From the NCBI GenBank assembly GCA_951813045.1, contig CATOTF010000002.1, positions 2,852,001 through 2,916,000 on the forward strand: DNA of 64,000 nt, in the 5' to 3' direction. The DNA comes from an uncultured Rhizobiaceae bacterium (lineage in GTDB: Bacteria; Pseudomonadota; Alphaproteobacteria; Rhizobiales; Rhizobiaceae). The notes under the pieces are model-generated. The model was not told the origin of the DNA. It saw only the letters and a list, made by a program, of their open reading frames with translations, and made no database searches. Position numbers and translations under genes: made by a program. Every line of letters begins with the position of its first letter. Position 1 is the stretch's first letter. Shown piece after piece: positions 52,802-61,912 of the stretch.

Positions 52802-54031
52802 CTAGCTGCGTTTACGCAACAAAGACAAAAATTTGGGCGATCCGTACCCAGTTGGGTTAACACCAAATTTCTTTTGAGCGCGCCTGATCGCAGCACGCGT
52901 TCCGCCGCCGATCTTCCCATCGATATCAAACTTATACAAACCCAATTTCGCCAATCGAGATTGTAGTTCGATACGCTCTTCCTGTGTTAATCGGCGAAAC
53001 GGTCTTGGAATTGGTTGAACAAATTCTCCAGAACCACTGATCTGATCGGCAAGGTGACCAACTGCAGGGGCATATTTGTCGGAGTTATTATAGCGTTTTA
53101 TGACAAAGAAATTCTTCAGCATCAGAAAAGCTGGGCCATTTTTACCTGCCGGAAACTTCAACACACCTTTTTCGTCGCTACGGGGAAATTTACGGCCCTT
53201 CACGCGCCGAACACCCAGTTTAGCCCACGCTGCCATGGTTCTTGATTTTCCGGCCTGGTTAGCAGCACGGCGAGAAACTTTTACTTCATAACCCCATGTT
53301 CGTCCTGTTCGCCAACCGTTGCGTTTTAAAAGATTGGCCGCGGTCGCCAATGCATCGGGAATTGACCTCCAAATGTCCTTTTTCCCGTTCCCGTCTATAT
53401 CCTGTCCATACGCGAGATAGCTGGTTGGTATAAACTGGGTGTGCCCCATCGCCCCCGCCCAGGAACCGCGCAGTTCATTTGTTGTGATACGTCCTGATTG
53501 CAATATTTTCAGGGCTCCAACCAGTTGCCCATTGGCGAACTTACGGCGTTTTCGATCTGCATACGAAAGCGTGGCCAGGGAACGCACAACACTGCGCAGT
53601 GATTTCGGCTTCTTCATCGCTTCGCCATAGCCGGATTCCATCGACCAGATAGCCAGCAATACGTTTGCGCTCACGCCATATTTCCGCTCGATTCGGGTGA
53701 GCCACCTGGACCAGTTCTTCTTTTCCTCCAAGCCCCGCTCAATGGTTTGTTCGTTGACGCGGCTGTCAAAATACATCCATAGCTTTTGACGAAATTCCGG
53801 TTGATAGCGCGCCAATTCCAATACTTCGGGGTCGGCGGAATTAACACCTTTAAATGCCTTTTGTATCGTAGAGTTCCGGATACCATTGCGTTTTGCATAG
53901 GTGGAAAAACCGGATTTCCATTTTCGAAACCCTGCATCGGCTGATGCGGATTCTACACTCACGCTAAAAGCTGTTCCGGCGGCAATTATCCCGGACAGAA
54001 AATACCTTGTTAGATTCTTACGATACGACAT
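52802..54031 (-). CDS. Lytic murein transglycosylase (MltB type) with peptidoglycan-binding domain
   Basis: 409 residues from the ATG at 54031 (MSYRKNLTRYFLSGIIAAGTAFSVSVESASA-DAG, a signal peptide); the track's 38-residue extension is unlikely. The catalytic Glu is in ANVLLAIWSMESGYGEAMKKPKSLRS and LRGSWAGAMGHTQFIPTSYLAYGQDIDGNGKKDIW is the family hallmark. The C-terminal 60 residues (ERIELQSRLAKLGLYKFDIDGKIGGGTRAAIRRAQKKFGVNPTG) are a peptidoglycan-binding domain. It cleaves murein in the periplasm. Divergent from galU. Confidence 0.93.
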   Translation of the reverse strand: MSYRKNLTRYFLSGIIAAGTAFSVSVESASADAGFRKWKSGFSTYAKRNGIRNSTIQKAFKGVNSADPEVLELARYQPEFRQKLWMYFDSRVNEQTIERGLEEKKNWSRWLTRIERKYGVSANVLLAIWSMESGYGEAMKKPKSLRSVVRSLATLSYADRKRRKFANGQLVGALKILQSGRITTNELRGSWAGAMGHTQFIPTSYLAYGQDIDGNGKKDIWRSIPDALATAANLLKRNGWRTGRTWGYEVKVSRRAANQAGKSRTMAAWAKLGVRRVKGRKFPRSDEKGVLKFPAGKNGPAFLMLKNFFVIKRYNNSDKYAPAVGHLADQISGSGEFVQPIPRPFRRLTQEERIELQSRLAKLGLYKFDIDGKIGGGTRAAIRRAQKKFGVNPTGYGSPKFLSLLRKRS

Positions 54032-54220
54032 GGCCCTATTCCATTTATTCAAATACTGGTAATTGAAGATATACGCACACTCAAACTGATACTTGTTAAG
54101 ACTTCGTTTACCATAATTAGGGGCAGAAGACTTTCTAAATCTCATTTAGTAACCAAAACATGGCAAACATGATGAAATTTAGATCGATTATCCCGGTATT
54201 GACGGGTGGTGGAGAAATAC

Positions 54221-55114
54221 ATGGTATCGAGTTGCCCAAAGCGTCCGGTTCGAAAAGCGGTTTTTCCCGTTGCTGGCCTTGGAACACGCTTTCTTCCCGC
54301 TTCTAAAGCGGTTCCCAAAGAAATGTTAACCGTTGTAGATATGCCGGTCATTCAATATGCCGTGAACGAGGCCCGCGAAGCGGGAATTGAACATTTCGTT
54401 TTTGTCACAGGCCGTAATAAAGGGGTAATTGAGGATCATTTCGATCTGCAACCCGAACTGGTCGGCATGCTCGCCAGCCGCAACAAATCCGATATGCTTG
54501 AAGTATTGTCCAAAAACCAACCAGAAGCGGGACGCACAAGTTTTACCAGGCAACAGGAGCCATTGGGGCTGGGGCATGCAGTGTGGTGTGCCCGTGATAT
54601 CGTTGGCGATGAACCGTTTGCTCTTCTTTTACCAGATATGGTGATGAAGGCCAAAAACGAGGGATGCTTGTCGTCTCTAATGGAAGTTTATAACAACACC
54701 GGCGGAAATATTATTGCGGTTGAAGAATGCGATCCAAAAGATGTTTCAAGCTACGGTGTCGTTGTGCTAGGAGAAGAGCAAGGCGGAGGCTTCGCCATCA
54801 ACGGCATGGTTGAAAAACCGGCGGTCGAAGACGCACCTTCAAACCTCATGATTAACGGGCGTTACATTCTTCAACCGGAAATTTTCAAACTTCTCGAAAA
54901 TCAGGAAACTGGCGCCGGTGGGGAAATTCAAATCACCGATGCAATGTTACGCTTGGCCAAAATGCAGGAGTTTTTTGGCTATACATTTACTGGCAGCACA
55001 TATGATTGCGGATCGAAGGAAGGATTCATCGCTGCAAATGTATCGTTTGCACTTGATCGAGATGACACCGGCCCTGTTGTTCGAAAGCTGGTTGCTGAAT
55101 TACTTGGAATCTAG
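54221..55114 (+). CDS. galU: UTP-glucose-1-phosphate uridylyltransferase
   Basis: 297 residues from the ATG at 54221, after GGAG; the track starts at an upstream GTG. The signature [47 protein letters not shown] and the later [30 protein letters not shown] are standard GalU. Makes UDP-glucose for envelope and exopolysaccharides. It is convergent with the gene of the outer-membrane protein. Confidence 0.95.
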   Translation: MVSSCPKRPVRKAVFPVAGLGTRFLPASKAVPKEMLTVVDMPVIQYAVNEAREAGIEHFVFVTGRNKGVIEDHFDLQPELVGMLASRNKSDMLEVLSKNQPEAGRTSFTRQQEPLGLGHAVWCARDIVGDEPFALLLPDMVMKAKNEGCLSSLMEVYNNTGGNIIAVEECDPKDVSSYGVVVLGEEQGGGFAINGMVEKPAVEDAPSNLMINGRYILQPEIFKLLENQETGAGGEIQITDAMLRLAKMQEFFGYTFTGSTYDCGSKEGFIAANVSFALDRDDTGPVVRKLVAELLGI

Positions 55115-55130
55115 GGCAATAAAAGAAATA

Positions 55131-56810
55131 TTATCTCTGCAAACGGACGCCAAGACTACCTGTGAAGGCATCATAGGAGGAGCCGGCGTCCGTTGAATCA
55201 ACGTTCTCATAACCCAGATCAGCCAGTATACTGATACTACGATTGAGCCGCCATTCCGCGCCAGCTGCAAACTGCACTCGTTTATCATTTCTGCCAGATG
55301 TATCAAAATCCTGATAAGACGCCAATACGCTGGCGTTCAACGATAAATTAGGTCGCAAGTCGTGGGTAATACCAAGCGTTGTGGCATAGGTGACTGACCC
55401 GGCCTCGTTCACATTTGTCGACCCGGTAAAGGCTGTTTGGGTGTTTAGATTAACGACGGTAAACGTCTGGGGTGACCAGTTAATATCCGCCTCAACAATT
55501 AGTCCGTTTAGGTCGTCAATTGCGTCGTCATCATATTTCTCGCTTGAATATCCCAGCGCGATCTGGCCGTTGAATTTATCACCACGGTTGAAGGCCAGCC
55601 CACCACGAATTGTAAACAGGTCGCTATCCCGGCGGTTGCCATTTCGGTCCACCTCAAGCGAATAATTTCGAAAACCATATGTTCCTTCAACAAACGGTTG
55701 GAATATCGGGCTAGCTTCGTAACCCAGCCTGCCTCTGATCTCGTATAGTGTATTCGTCCGGTCATCCTGTAGAAGCGTGCTTCCGTCGCTTAGACTTGCA
55801 TCTTCATAATCTGTGCGGGCAATAGTTCCACGGATGGTGGTATTGATACGTCTGGCATTATTGTTGACTTCCGCAAATCCGCCGTATCGATTGACGTCAG
55901 GGCGTTCCTGGACAAACAGCGGGGCTGGCACAGTTAAATTATCGCTGATCGCGCTTTCAGTAGTCAAATTATAACTGACACCATATCTGCTCGTTAATGC
56001 GCGCGTATGATCCAGCCGCAACTCCGTAGTTGCGGTGAAGTTGGGCAGGTCATCGCTCGTATTATTGAAAAATTTTTGGTAATTCGCATCGAGCTGTATC
56101 TGGAGTTGATGGAGGTCCCAATCGCTGGTGGCCGTAAGCTGAGCGTCGGTTTGTGAAAATGCCGAACTGGCCCCGCCATCGGCGAAATCTGCGTTTGAAG
56201 TAGCGCCAAGTCGTTGAGTTATTACCGGCAAAAGTGTGAAAGTTCCGACTCGAATACCCAGCGGCGCGAAGGGTGCAGCATCGGGATTACCGTCACTGCC
56301 CTGAACTCGAGTTGCTGGAACGTTAGCTAGTGGTATGACAGAACCGTCCGGTTGGATGGTTCCTACCTGTTGAGCCCTGCGCGCTCGGATATTGCCATCA
56401 CCGGTATTCCCATCAACTGATGTACCGTTATTAACATCGAAGTTGGCTCCCCTGCGAAGCTGACGTCTTGCGCCATCAGAAAGGCCACCATCGTTTCTCC
56501 CCCCACGCCGGGAATCTCGACGGTCGCCATCAAGGCCATCGAACCTGTCCTGACCGTCTCCATCGCGGCTATCATCATCGCGATCATTGTCAGTATTACC
56601 CCCATCAAATATGACGATTGGGGGTCCAGCATCAGTGGTCTGTTCTGAATCATCAATCCCGTCCAGATTTGCATCAGTTTCCGGGACAGCCCCGTCAGCG
56701 GGCAACCTGATATCTGCAGGCGCATTTTGCGCGATAGCTGGCGAGAAACCCATAACAGCGCTGAGCATTACCACCGAAGCCAGCAGCTCTATTTTTCGCA
56801 GATGCAGCAT
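55131..56810 (-). CDS. Outer membrane beta-barrel protein with Asp-rich N-terminal region
   Basis: 559 residues. Signal peptide MLHLRKIELLASVVMLSAVMGFSPAIA-QNA. Residues 45-115 are rich in Asp, Gly and Arg (DGGNTDNDRDDDSRDGDGQDRFDGLDGD), which may bind calcium or be a flexible linker. From about 190 on, amphipathic strands alternate to the end (GYSSEKYDDD.., SLNASVLASYQDFD.., LGVRLQR), and the C-terminus ends in an aromatic-poor barrel strand. This matches the family of putative beta-barrels found near rhizobial polysaccharide genes. Precise role unknown. Confidence 0.8.
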   Translation of the reverse strand: MLHLRKIELLASVVMLSAVMGFSPAIAQNAPADIRLPADGAVPETDANLDGIDDSEQTTDAGPPIVIFDGGNTDNDRDDDSRDGDGQDRFDGLDGDRRDSRRGGRNDGGLSDGARRQLRRGANFDVNNGTSVDGNTGDGNIRARRAQQVGTIQPDGSVIPLANVPATRVQGSDGNPDAAPFAPLGIRVGTFTLLPVITQRLGATSNADFADGGASSAFSQTDAQLTATSDWDLHQLQIQLDANYQKFFNNTSDDLPNFTATTELRLDHTRALTSRYGVSYNLTTESAISDNLTVPAPLFVQERPDVNRYGGFAEVNNNARRINTTIRGTIARTDYEDASLSDGSTLLQDDRTNTLYEIRGRLGYEASPIFQPFVEGTYGFRNYSLEVDRNGNRRDSDLFTIRGGLAFNRGDKFNGQIALGYSSEKYDDDAIDDLNGLIVEADINWSPQTFTVVNLNTQTAFTGSTNVNEAGSVTYATTLGITHDLRPNLSLNASVLASYQDFDTSGRNDKRVQFAAGAEWRLNRSISILADLGYENVDSTDAGSSYDAFTGSLGVRLQR

Positions 56811-56978
56811 AATCGACGTGGAACTTTCAGGCTTATCAATACAAACAACAGATCGCTCAGCGCAGGCGCGAAGGCTTACTGAAATGTAAACAACCGTGGT
56901 TAACGCTTCCTTTCATTTTCCGGTGCGTGGGTTCGATTTACCGTTCCCGTTTCCCATCAATTGAGATACGACACGCAA

Positions 56979-57959
56979 ATGACAAAAAACATCGACTTTT
57001 CGGCAGTTATAAACTCGGCCCAACGAACGCTGGAAACCGAAGCTGCCGGTATGAATTCCCTGACAGCGGCTTTTAATGCAGAGCTGCGGGAACCGTTTTC
57101 CAAGGCAATCGAGATATTCAGAAAGATTGAAGGGCGGGTAATTGTAACCGGCATCGGGAAAAGCGGACATATCGCCGCAAAGATTGCGGCGACATTAGCT
57201 TCAACAGGAACACCTGCATTTTATGTCCATTCCACTGAAGCCAATCACGGGGATCTGGGCATGATTGCCCGGGATGATGCCATATTGGCCCTTTCATGGT
57301 CTGGGGAAACTTCAGAGCTTTTGGGCACTCTCGATTATTCCAAACGCTTCTCAATCCCCCTTGTTGCCCTGACCGCAGATGCAGATTCCACGCTTGCTCA
57401 ACATGCAGAAGTTGTTCTCGCACTGCCGAGAGAAAAGGAATCCTGCCCGCACAACCTCGCCCCAACCACATCATCTCTCCTGATGCTGGCAATGGGGGAC
57501 GCGATTGCGGTTTCTCTGTTGGAAAGCCGGAATTTCACCGCTGACCAATTCAGTGTCTTTCATCCCGGCGGGCAACTCGGCGCTAAACTGATGCGTGTGA
57601 AAGACATCATGCATTCTGGTGACGAACTACCTTTGGTCCACAACAATACGCTGATGACCGAAGCGATTATCCAGATTTCACAAAAAGGATTCGGCTGCGT
57701 TGGTGTTGTGGACGACGAACGGCTTATCGGCATCATTACCGATGGTGATTTAAGACGTCATCTTTCAACTTCGCTATTGGGTGAGACAGTTGATGATATT
57801 ATGACCGCTTCTCCAAAGACCGTGGAGCCCAGTTTACTAGCTGCTGAAGCTTTGGAATTGCTCAACAGCCGGCAGATTACAACGGTGTTTGTGACGGATG
57901 ACGACAGGCCCGTTGGGATTATACACCTCCATGACCTGTTGCGTGTTGGTGTTGCCTGA
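56979..57959 (+). CDS. kdsD: KpsF/GutQ family arabinose-5-phosphate isomerase
   Basis: 326 residues from the ATG at 56979; the TTG of the track at 56961 is less likely. N-terminal sugar isomerase domain (GRVIVTGIGKSGHIAAKIAATLASTGTPAFYVHSTEANHGDLGMI, then LSWSGETSEL), followed by two CBS domains (MRVKDIMHSGDELPLV.., VDDIMTASPKTVEPS..). It converts ribulose 5-phosphate to arabinose 5-phosphate, the first step to Kdo of lipopolysaccharide. Confidence 0.93.
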   Translation: MTKNIDFSAVINSAQRTLETEAAGMNSLTAAFNAELREPFSKAIEIFRKIEGRVIVTGIGKSGHIAAKIAATLASTGTPAFYVHSTEANHGDLGMIARDDAILALSWSGETSELLGTLDYSKRFSIPLVALTADADSTLAQHAEVVLALPREKESCPHNLAPTTSSLLMLAMGDAIAVSLLESRNFTADQFSVFHPGGQLGAKLMRVKDIMHSGDELPLVHNNTLMTEAIIQISQKGFGCVGVVDDERLIGIITDGDLRRHLSTSLLGETVDDIMTASPKTVEPSLLAAEALELLNSRQITTVFVTDDDRPVGIIHLHDLLRVGVA

Positions 57960-57979
57960 TGAGAGCAATGGGTCGAGGC

Positions 57980-58441
57980 TCAGGACGCTTCCACGGTTAA
58001 TGTACCGTCCTCGACACCGATTACTCGCACCTTAGCCCCTTGTGGCAGGTCGCCTCCTCGTACACGCCACGTGGTATCTCCCAGTTTGATCCGTCCTTCG
58101 CCATTTTCAATTGCCCCTAAGAGCGCCCCTTCCCGCCCGACCATCCGGCCAAGCGGGTCGTTTATTGTCGAAGCCGCGTCATTTCCAGCATCTGAGGGAA
58201 AAAGCCTTCGACCGACAAGGACGAAGATCAGCGAAAGTACACCAAATGCAACGACCTGCGCCTGCCACGGCCACCATGCGACGTCGGTAAATGTTGCCAG
58301 TGTCAGTGTGCCGATCAGTAAGGCAGAGAGGCCAAACCAGATCAAAAATACACCCGGGATAAGGATTTCACCGGTTAGTAAAAGCAGTCCGATGATGAAC
58401 CAGGACCAGGGCCCCAGCTCTGAGAGGATTTGTGCAATCAT
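57980..58441 (-). CDS. NfeD family membrane protein
   Basis: 153 residues: three hydrophobic segments (WSWFIIGLLLLTGEILIPGVFLIWFGLSALLIGTLTL and VVAFGVLSLIFVLVGRRLF) and a C-terminal OB-fold domain (LLGAIENGEGRIKLGDTTWRVRGGDLPQGAKVRVIGVEDGTLTVE). NfeD proteins work with SPFH/stomatin proteins, and the gene follows such a gene by 42 bp in the same operon. Confidence 0.93.
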   Translation of the reverse strand: MIAQILSELGPWSWFIIGLLLLTGEILIPGVFLIWFGLSALLIGTLTLATFTDVAWWPWQAQVVAFGVLSLIFVLVGRRLFPSDAGNDAASTINDPLGRMVGREGALLGAIENGEGRIKLGDTTWRVRGGDLPQGAKVRVIGVEDGTLTVEAS

Positions 58442-58483
58442 TTCGATATCCTTTCCTGAATTCCGTGCTAGCCAGTTCGTGCT

Positions 58484-59455
58484 TTAATTCGTTCTGGTCA
58501 CACGCTTTTTCGGCACAGATTTACCACCTTGGCTGTCGCCTCCAAACACATCCTTGGCAATTTCACCAATACCGCCAAGCGAGCCGATCAGAGACGTTGC
58601 TTCCATCGGTATCATAACAACTTTCTGGTTGGGTGCGGAACCAATGGTCTGCAAGGCTTCGGTATACTTCTGGGCAACGAAGTAGTTAATCGCCTGCGAG
58701 TTACCGGAGCCAATTGCTTCCGATACCACGCGGGTCGCTTCCGCTTCCGCTTGCGCTTCCCGTTCGCGGGCTTCAGATTCCCTGAACGCCGCTTCACGCA
58801 GACCTTCGGCCTCAAGAATTTGGGACTGTTTTGCCCCTTCTGCACGCAGTATCGCCGCTTGGCGTTCCCCTTCCGCTTCCAGTACCTGCGCCCGCTTTTC
58901 ACGTTCGGCCTTCATCTGACGGCCCATTGCATCAACCAAATCCTGCGGCGGATTGATGTCCTTGATCTCGATACGGGTCATCTTGATGCCCCATGGGGCC
59001 ACCGCATCGTCCACCACATGCAGGATACGCGTGTTGATTTCATCACGTTTTGACAAGAGTTCATCAAGGTCCATGGAGCCCATCACGGTACGCAGGTTGG
59101 TCATGGTGATGTTCAAAATAGCATTTTGAAGGCCGCTTACTTCGTAGGCAGCTTTTGGCGCGTCAAGCACCTGAAAGAAGGTCACCCCGTCAACGCTACA
59201 CGTCGCATTATCCTTGGTGATGATCTCCTGCGTTGGAACATCCAGCACCTGTTCCATCATGTTCATTTTATAGCCAACGCGCTCAACAAATGGCCAGATG
59301 AGGTTCAACCCCGGCATTAATGTTCGGTCAAAACGACCAAACCTTTCAACCGTATAGTTGAAGCCCTGCGGCACCATTTTGATCATCGACAGGATGACGA
59401 TAACCAATAGTGCCCCCAAGCCTAATATAGCGAAATCTGAAATAGAAACTGTCAT
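58484..59455 (-). CDS. SPFH/Band 7 (stomatin/QmcA-like) membrane protein
   Basis: 323 residues. One N-terminal membrane anchor ([18 protein letters not shown]), an SPFH domain from about 27 to 190 ([47 protein letters not shown]), then a long Ala/Glu-rich coiled coil ([34 protein letters not shown]) and a Gly-rich tail. It forms oligomers in membrane microdomains. First gene of the operon with the NfeD partner. Confidence 0.93.
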   Translation of the reverse strand: MTVSISDFAILGLGALLVIVILSMIKMVPQGFNYTVERFGRFDRTLMPGLNLIWPFVERVGYKMNMMEQVLDVPTQEIITKDNATCSVDGVTFFQVLDAPKAAYEVSGLQNAILNITMTNLRTVMGSMDLDELLSKRDEINTRILHVVDDAVAPWGIKMTRIEIKDINPPQDLVDAMGRQMKAEREKRAQVLEAEGERQAAILRAEGAKQSQILEAEGLREAAFRESEAREREAQAEAEATRVVSEAIGSGNSQAINYFVAQKYTEALQTIGSAPNQKVVMIPMEATSLIGSLGGIGEIAKDVFGGDSQGGKSVPKKRVTRTN

Positions 59456-59866
59456 GAAATTCTCCCTTTCCTGACGCTTATATGGTGATTCGGGAGTATC
59501 TCTTCAACTTTAATCAGGTTGTTAAGGTATAGATATGGTTACGGGTTAGGCTTGGAATCCCAATAGGCAAACAATCCGATACAATCCAGGTAATCTACGG
59601 CTTATCACTTTCATCGCTGCCATCATCTGATTGCACTAAGGTCCGGAGTGCGGACAAAGCACCGTTTTCAAGGTGGGTAAATGCCATGACAGCGACATAT
59701 CCTTCAGTATCGCGATTTGGACAATTCAATACTCACCAAGTGCAACATTTCGCACTGGCTATTTCGGCGTTCATGGATGTTGCCGAATAAACACTGCAGC
59801 AAATTTTCCTAGGTCAGGATATTGGTGTATTGTATTGTCCGGCAGATTTGACCGATATTCAGCAAG
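59456..59866. other. Intergenic region between SPFH operon and dioxygenase
   Basis: 410 bp. It should hold the promoter of the SPFH-NfeD operon. A possible small ORF of 44 codons lies on the minus strand (59595-59729, TTG start) but has no other support. No terminator or strong palindrome is seen. Confidence 0.35.
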
Positions 59867-60733
59867 CTAATTGGTCGTGTCTTTGACCAAAATGAAATCG
59901 AACGGCGACCGCCATTTTGCATCACCATCTGGTGAGTGTTCATAATTCGCAACCAAAGATGCTTTCACGCCGAAAACCACATCAGATTTCAGCCATTGAT
60001 CATCGTCAACAAATGAATGGGTGACCAATGTTCTATACTCTGGTGCTGAAACGATGTAGTGCATGTGTGCCGGTCGGTTTGGATGGCGCCCAAGTTTTTC
60101 TAACAGCTGACCAACCGGTCCGTCGTGTGGGATGGGATAGCTGACGGGCTTTGCACCCATAAATCTGTAAGTGCCGTCTTGACCGGTTTTGAAGATGCCA
60201 CGATTGTTCCACTTGGGTTGGATGTCTGGTTGCTGGACATCATAGTAACCATCCACATTGTCACACCAGACGTCGAGTCGCGCGCCTTCGATAGCGTTTC
60301 CCTCCTGATCAAAGACATATCCTTCGAAAATGCAGCTCTCACCCTTTCCGTCTAATGATATATTGGCACCCATCGGTAGTTCTGGAGCCCCTTTGACATG
60401 GAAAGGCCCCATCACAGTGCTTTCGGTCGCGCTGGCTAATTCGCGATTGTTAATTGCGTCTGTCAACATGGACAGCCCCAATACATCACTGAGCAGTATG
60501 AACTCTTGCCGGTTTTCATCGCACATCTGGCCGGTGCGGGTAAGAAAATCGATCCCGGCCTCCCATTCACCCTGCTTCAGGTCTACTTCCTTGGCAAATG
60601 CATGAAGGTGTTTGACCAACATTGCCCAAACAGTGGCAAGACGTTCATCAGCTTCATTCCCTGTCCTGGATGTTACTGCTTCAACGGAGCCACTCTCAGT
60701 AAAATAATCGATGGTTGAGAGATCAATTTGCAT
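59867..60733 (-). CDS. Intradiol ring-cleavage dioxygenase (hydroxyquinol 1,2-dioxygenase-like)
   Basis: 288 residues. Non-haem Fe(III) ligands are visible: the tyrosines in DNVDGYYDVQQ and VSYPIPHDGPVG and the histidines in RPAHMHYIVSAPEYRTLVTH. The N-terminal helical dimer domain (RLATVWAMLVKHLHAFAKEVDLKQGEWEAGIDFLTRTGQMCDENRQEFILLSDVLGLSML) is typical of catechol/hydroxyquinol dioxygenases. GPFHVKGAPELPMGANI and the text around favour the hydroxyquinol group. The maleylacetate reductase expected next to it is not in the window. Divergent from a LysR gene. Confidence 0.88.
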   Translation of the reverse strand: MQIDLSTIDYFTESGSVEAVTSRTGNEADERLATVWAMLVKHLHAFAKEVDLKQGEWEAGIDFLTRTGQMCDENRQEFILLSDVLGLSMLTDAINNRELASATESTVMGPFHVKGAPELPMGANISLDGKGESCIFEGYVFDQEGNAIEGARLDVWCDNVDGYYDVQQPDIQPKWNNRGIFKTGQDGTYRFMGAKPVSYPIPHDGPVGQLLEKLGRHPNRPAHMHYIVSAPEYRTLVTHSFVDDDQWLKSDVVFGVKASLVANYEHSPDGDAKWRSPFDFILVKDTTN

Positions 60734-60860
60734 ATTCTGGTCTATCCTTTCTGCATTTAAATTTCGTGCAGACAGGGATAGGCCTTCTGATATTATTGGG
60801 CAATCAGATTGATTTGTTTTTGGTGGTCGAATTTTTCAATCAACTAATTAGAAGGTCTCC
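60734..60860. promoter_or_regulatory. Divergent promoter region, dioxygenase / LysR
   Basis: 127-bp spacer with the inverted repeat caatc-a-gattg (60801-60811) and overlapping aatca-gat-tgatt (60802-60814), candidate LysR operator. AGAAGG lies 8 nt before the LysR ATG. Confidence 0.4.
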
Positions 60861-61790
60861 ATGGTCATTGCTCCAGAAATCCTTGCTTTAGACTTTGCCG
60901 CTCTGAGAACTCTCAAACTGGTTTATCAACTGAGATCATTTACCGCCGCAGCCTCCGAGTTGGGCATGAACACATCCTCGATCAGCTACACAATTGAGCG
61001 GGTTAGAAAAGCAACCGGTGATCCACTTTTTGTCAGACAAGGTGGCGAAATAGTCGCGACAGATCATTGCCACCAGTTGATCCAAAGTGTGGATCGAATT
61101 CTCGGAGAATCTGAAAATTTTCGAGATGATATGGACTTTGAGCCTCGGCATGCTGTTGGCACCATCTCAATCAATCTAAGTAGTTACGAGAGGGTTCTGG
61201 TTCTTCCATCGATTGTGAAAAGGCTGCGAAACGAAGCGCCAGGCATTCGATTAATTTTAAAAGAAAGTTACGGCTCTGCTAAGGAGATGCTCTTGGATGG
61301 TTCAACTGATATTTATTTGGGTCCTCAAAAAATTTCTGAAAGCGGCATTTATGGAAAAGAGGCCATCGTTCGTGATCACCATTTCTGCATGATGGACCCA
61401 ACGCACCCGCTCGCCAAAAAGTCCAAACTGACGCTGGATGATATCAAAGAGGCTAATCACGCACATTTTGAACCGCGTCCAGGCTGGCAGCAGGCACCAC
61501 TTCGATATGCGTACTCGAAGGGTGTTGAGTTGCATAAAGCAGTGGTTAGCGGTGACGCGCCTTCGTTTGGCGAAATAATAGTTGGCACTGACTTGTTGGC
61601 GGCACTGCCTTCACGCATGGCAATTCGATTTATTGGCTGTCTTACAGTTCTGCCTTTCGATTTCGATACCAGCATGGCTCAACATATGTATTGGACGGCT
61701 TCTACGCACCGGTCCAAACTGAACCGGTGGGTGCGGTCAGTGATGGAACAAGAAGCCGTCAGGCACCTACAACCAACGAATGCAGAATAG
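60861..61790 (+). CDS. LysR family transcriptional regulator
   Basis: 309 residues. The HTH is LDFAALRTLKLVYQLRSFTAAASELGMNTSSISYTIERVRKATGDPLFVRQGGEIVATD, resembling the NodD/PcaQ-like subgroup with its long DNA-binding wing, and the effector domain follows. Divergent from the intradiol dioxygenase, so likely its regulator, with an aromatic intermediate as inducer (inference). The IS1182-type copy lies 122 bp downstream. Confidence 0.9.
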   Translation: MVIAPEILALDFAALRTLKLVYQLRSFTAAASELGMNTSSISYTIERVRKATGDPLFVRQGGEIVATDHCHQLIQSVDRILGESENFRDDMDFEPRHAVGTISINLSSYERVLVLPSIVKRLRNEAPGIRLILKESYGSAKEMLLDGSTDIYLGPQKISESGIYGKEAIVRDHHFCMMDPTHPLAKKSKLTLDDIKEANHAHFEPRPGWQQAPLRYAYSKGVELHKAVVSGDAPSFGEIIVGTDLLAALPSRMAIRFIGCLTVLPFDFDTSMAQHMYWTASTHRSKLNRWVRSVMEQEAVRHLQPTNAE

Positions 61791-61912
61791 CTGAGCGTTA
61801 TTCGTTTCGTCGACGCTGAGAAAATGAATATCGACCACTTTGGCCACATTGTCGGCGAGCAATCCGCCACATCATTCCATTGGCGATATCCCAATTTTGG
61901 TCACTCTGGGCT

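Noticed and set aside
59673-59870. 65-codon ORF on the plus strand
   Set aside because: No ribosome site and no resemblance to a protein; overlaps the end of the dioxygenase gene.
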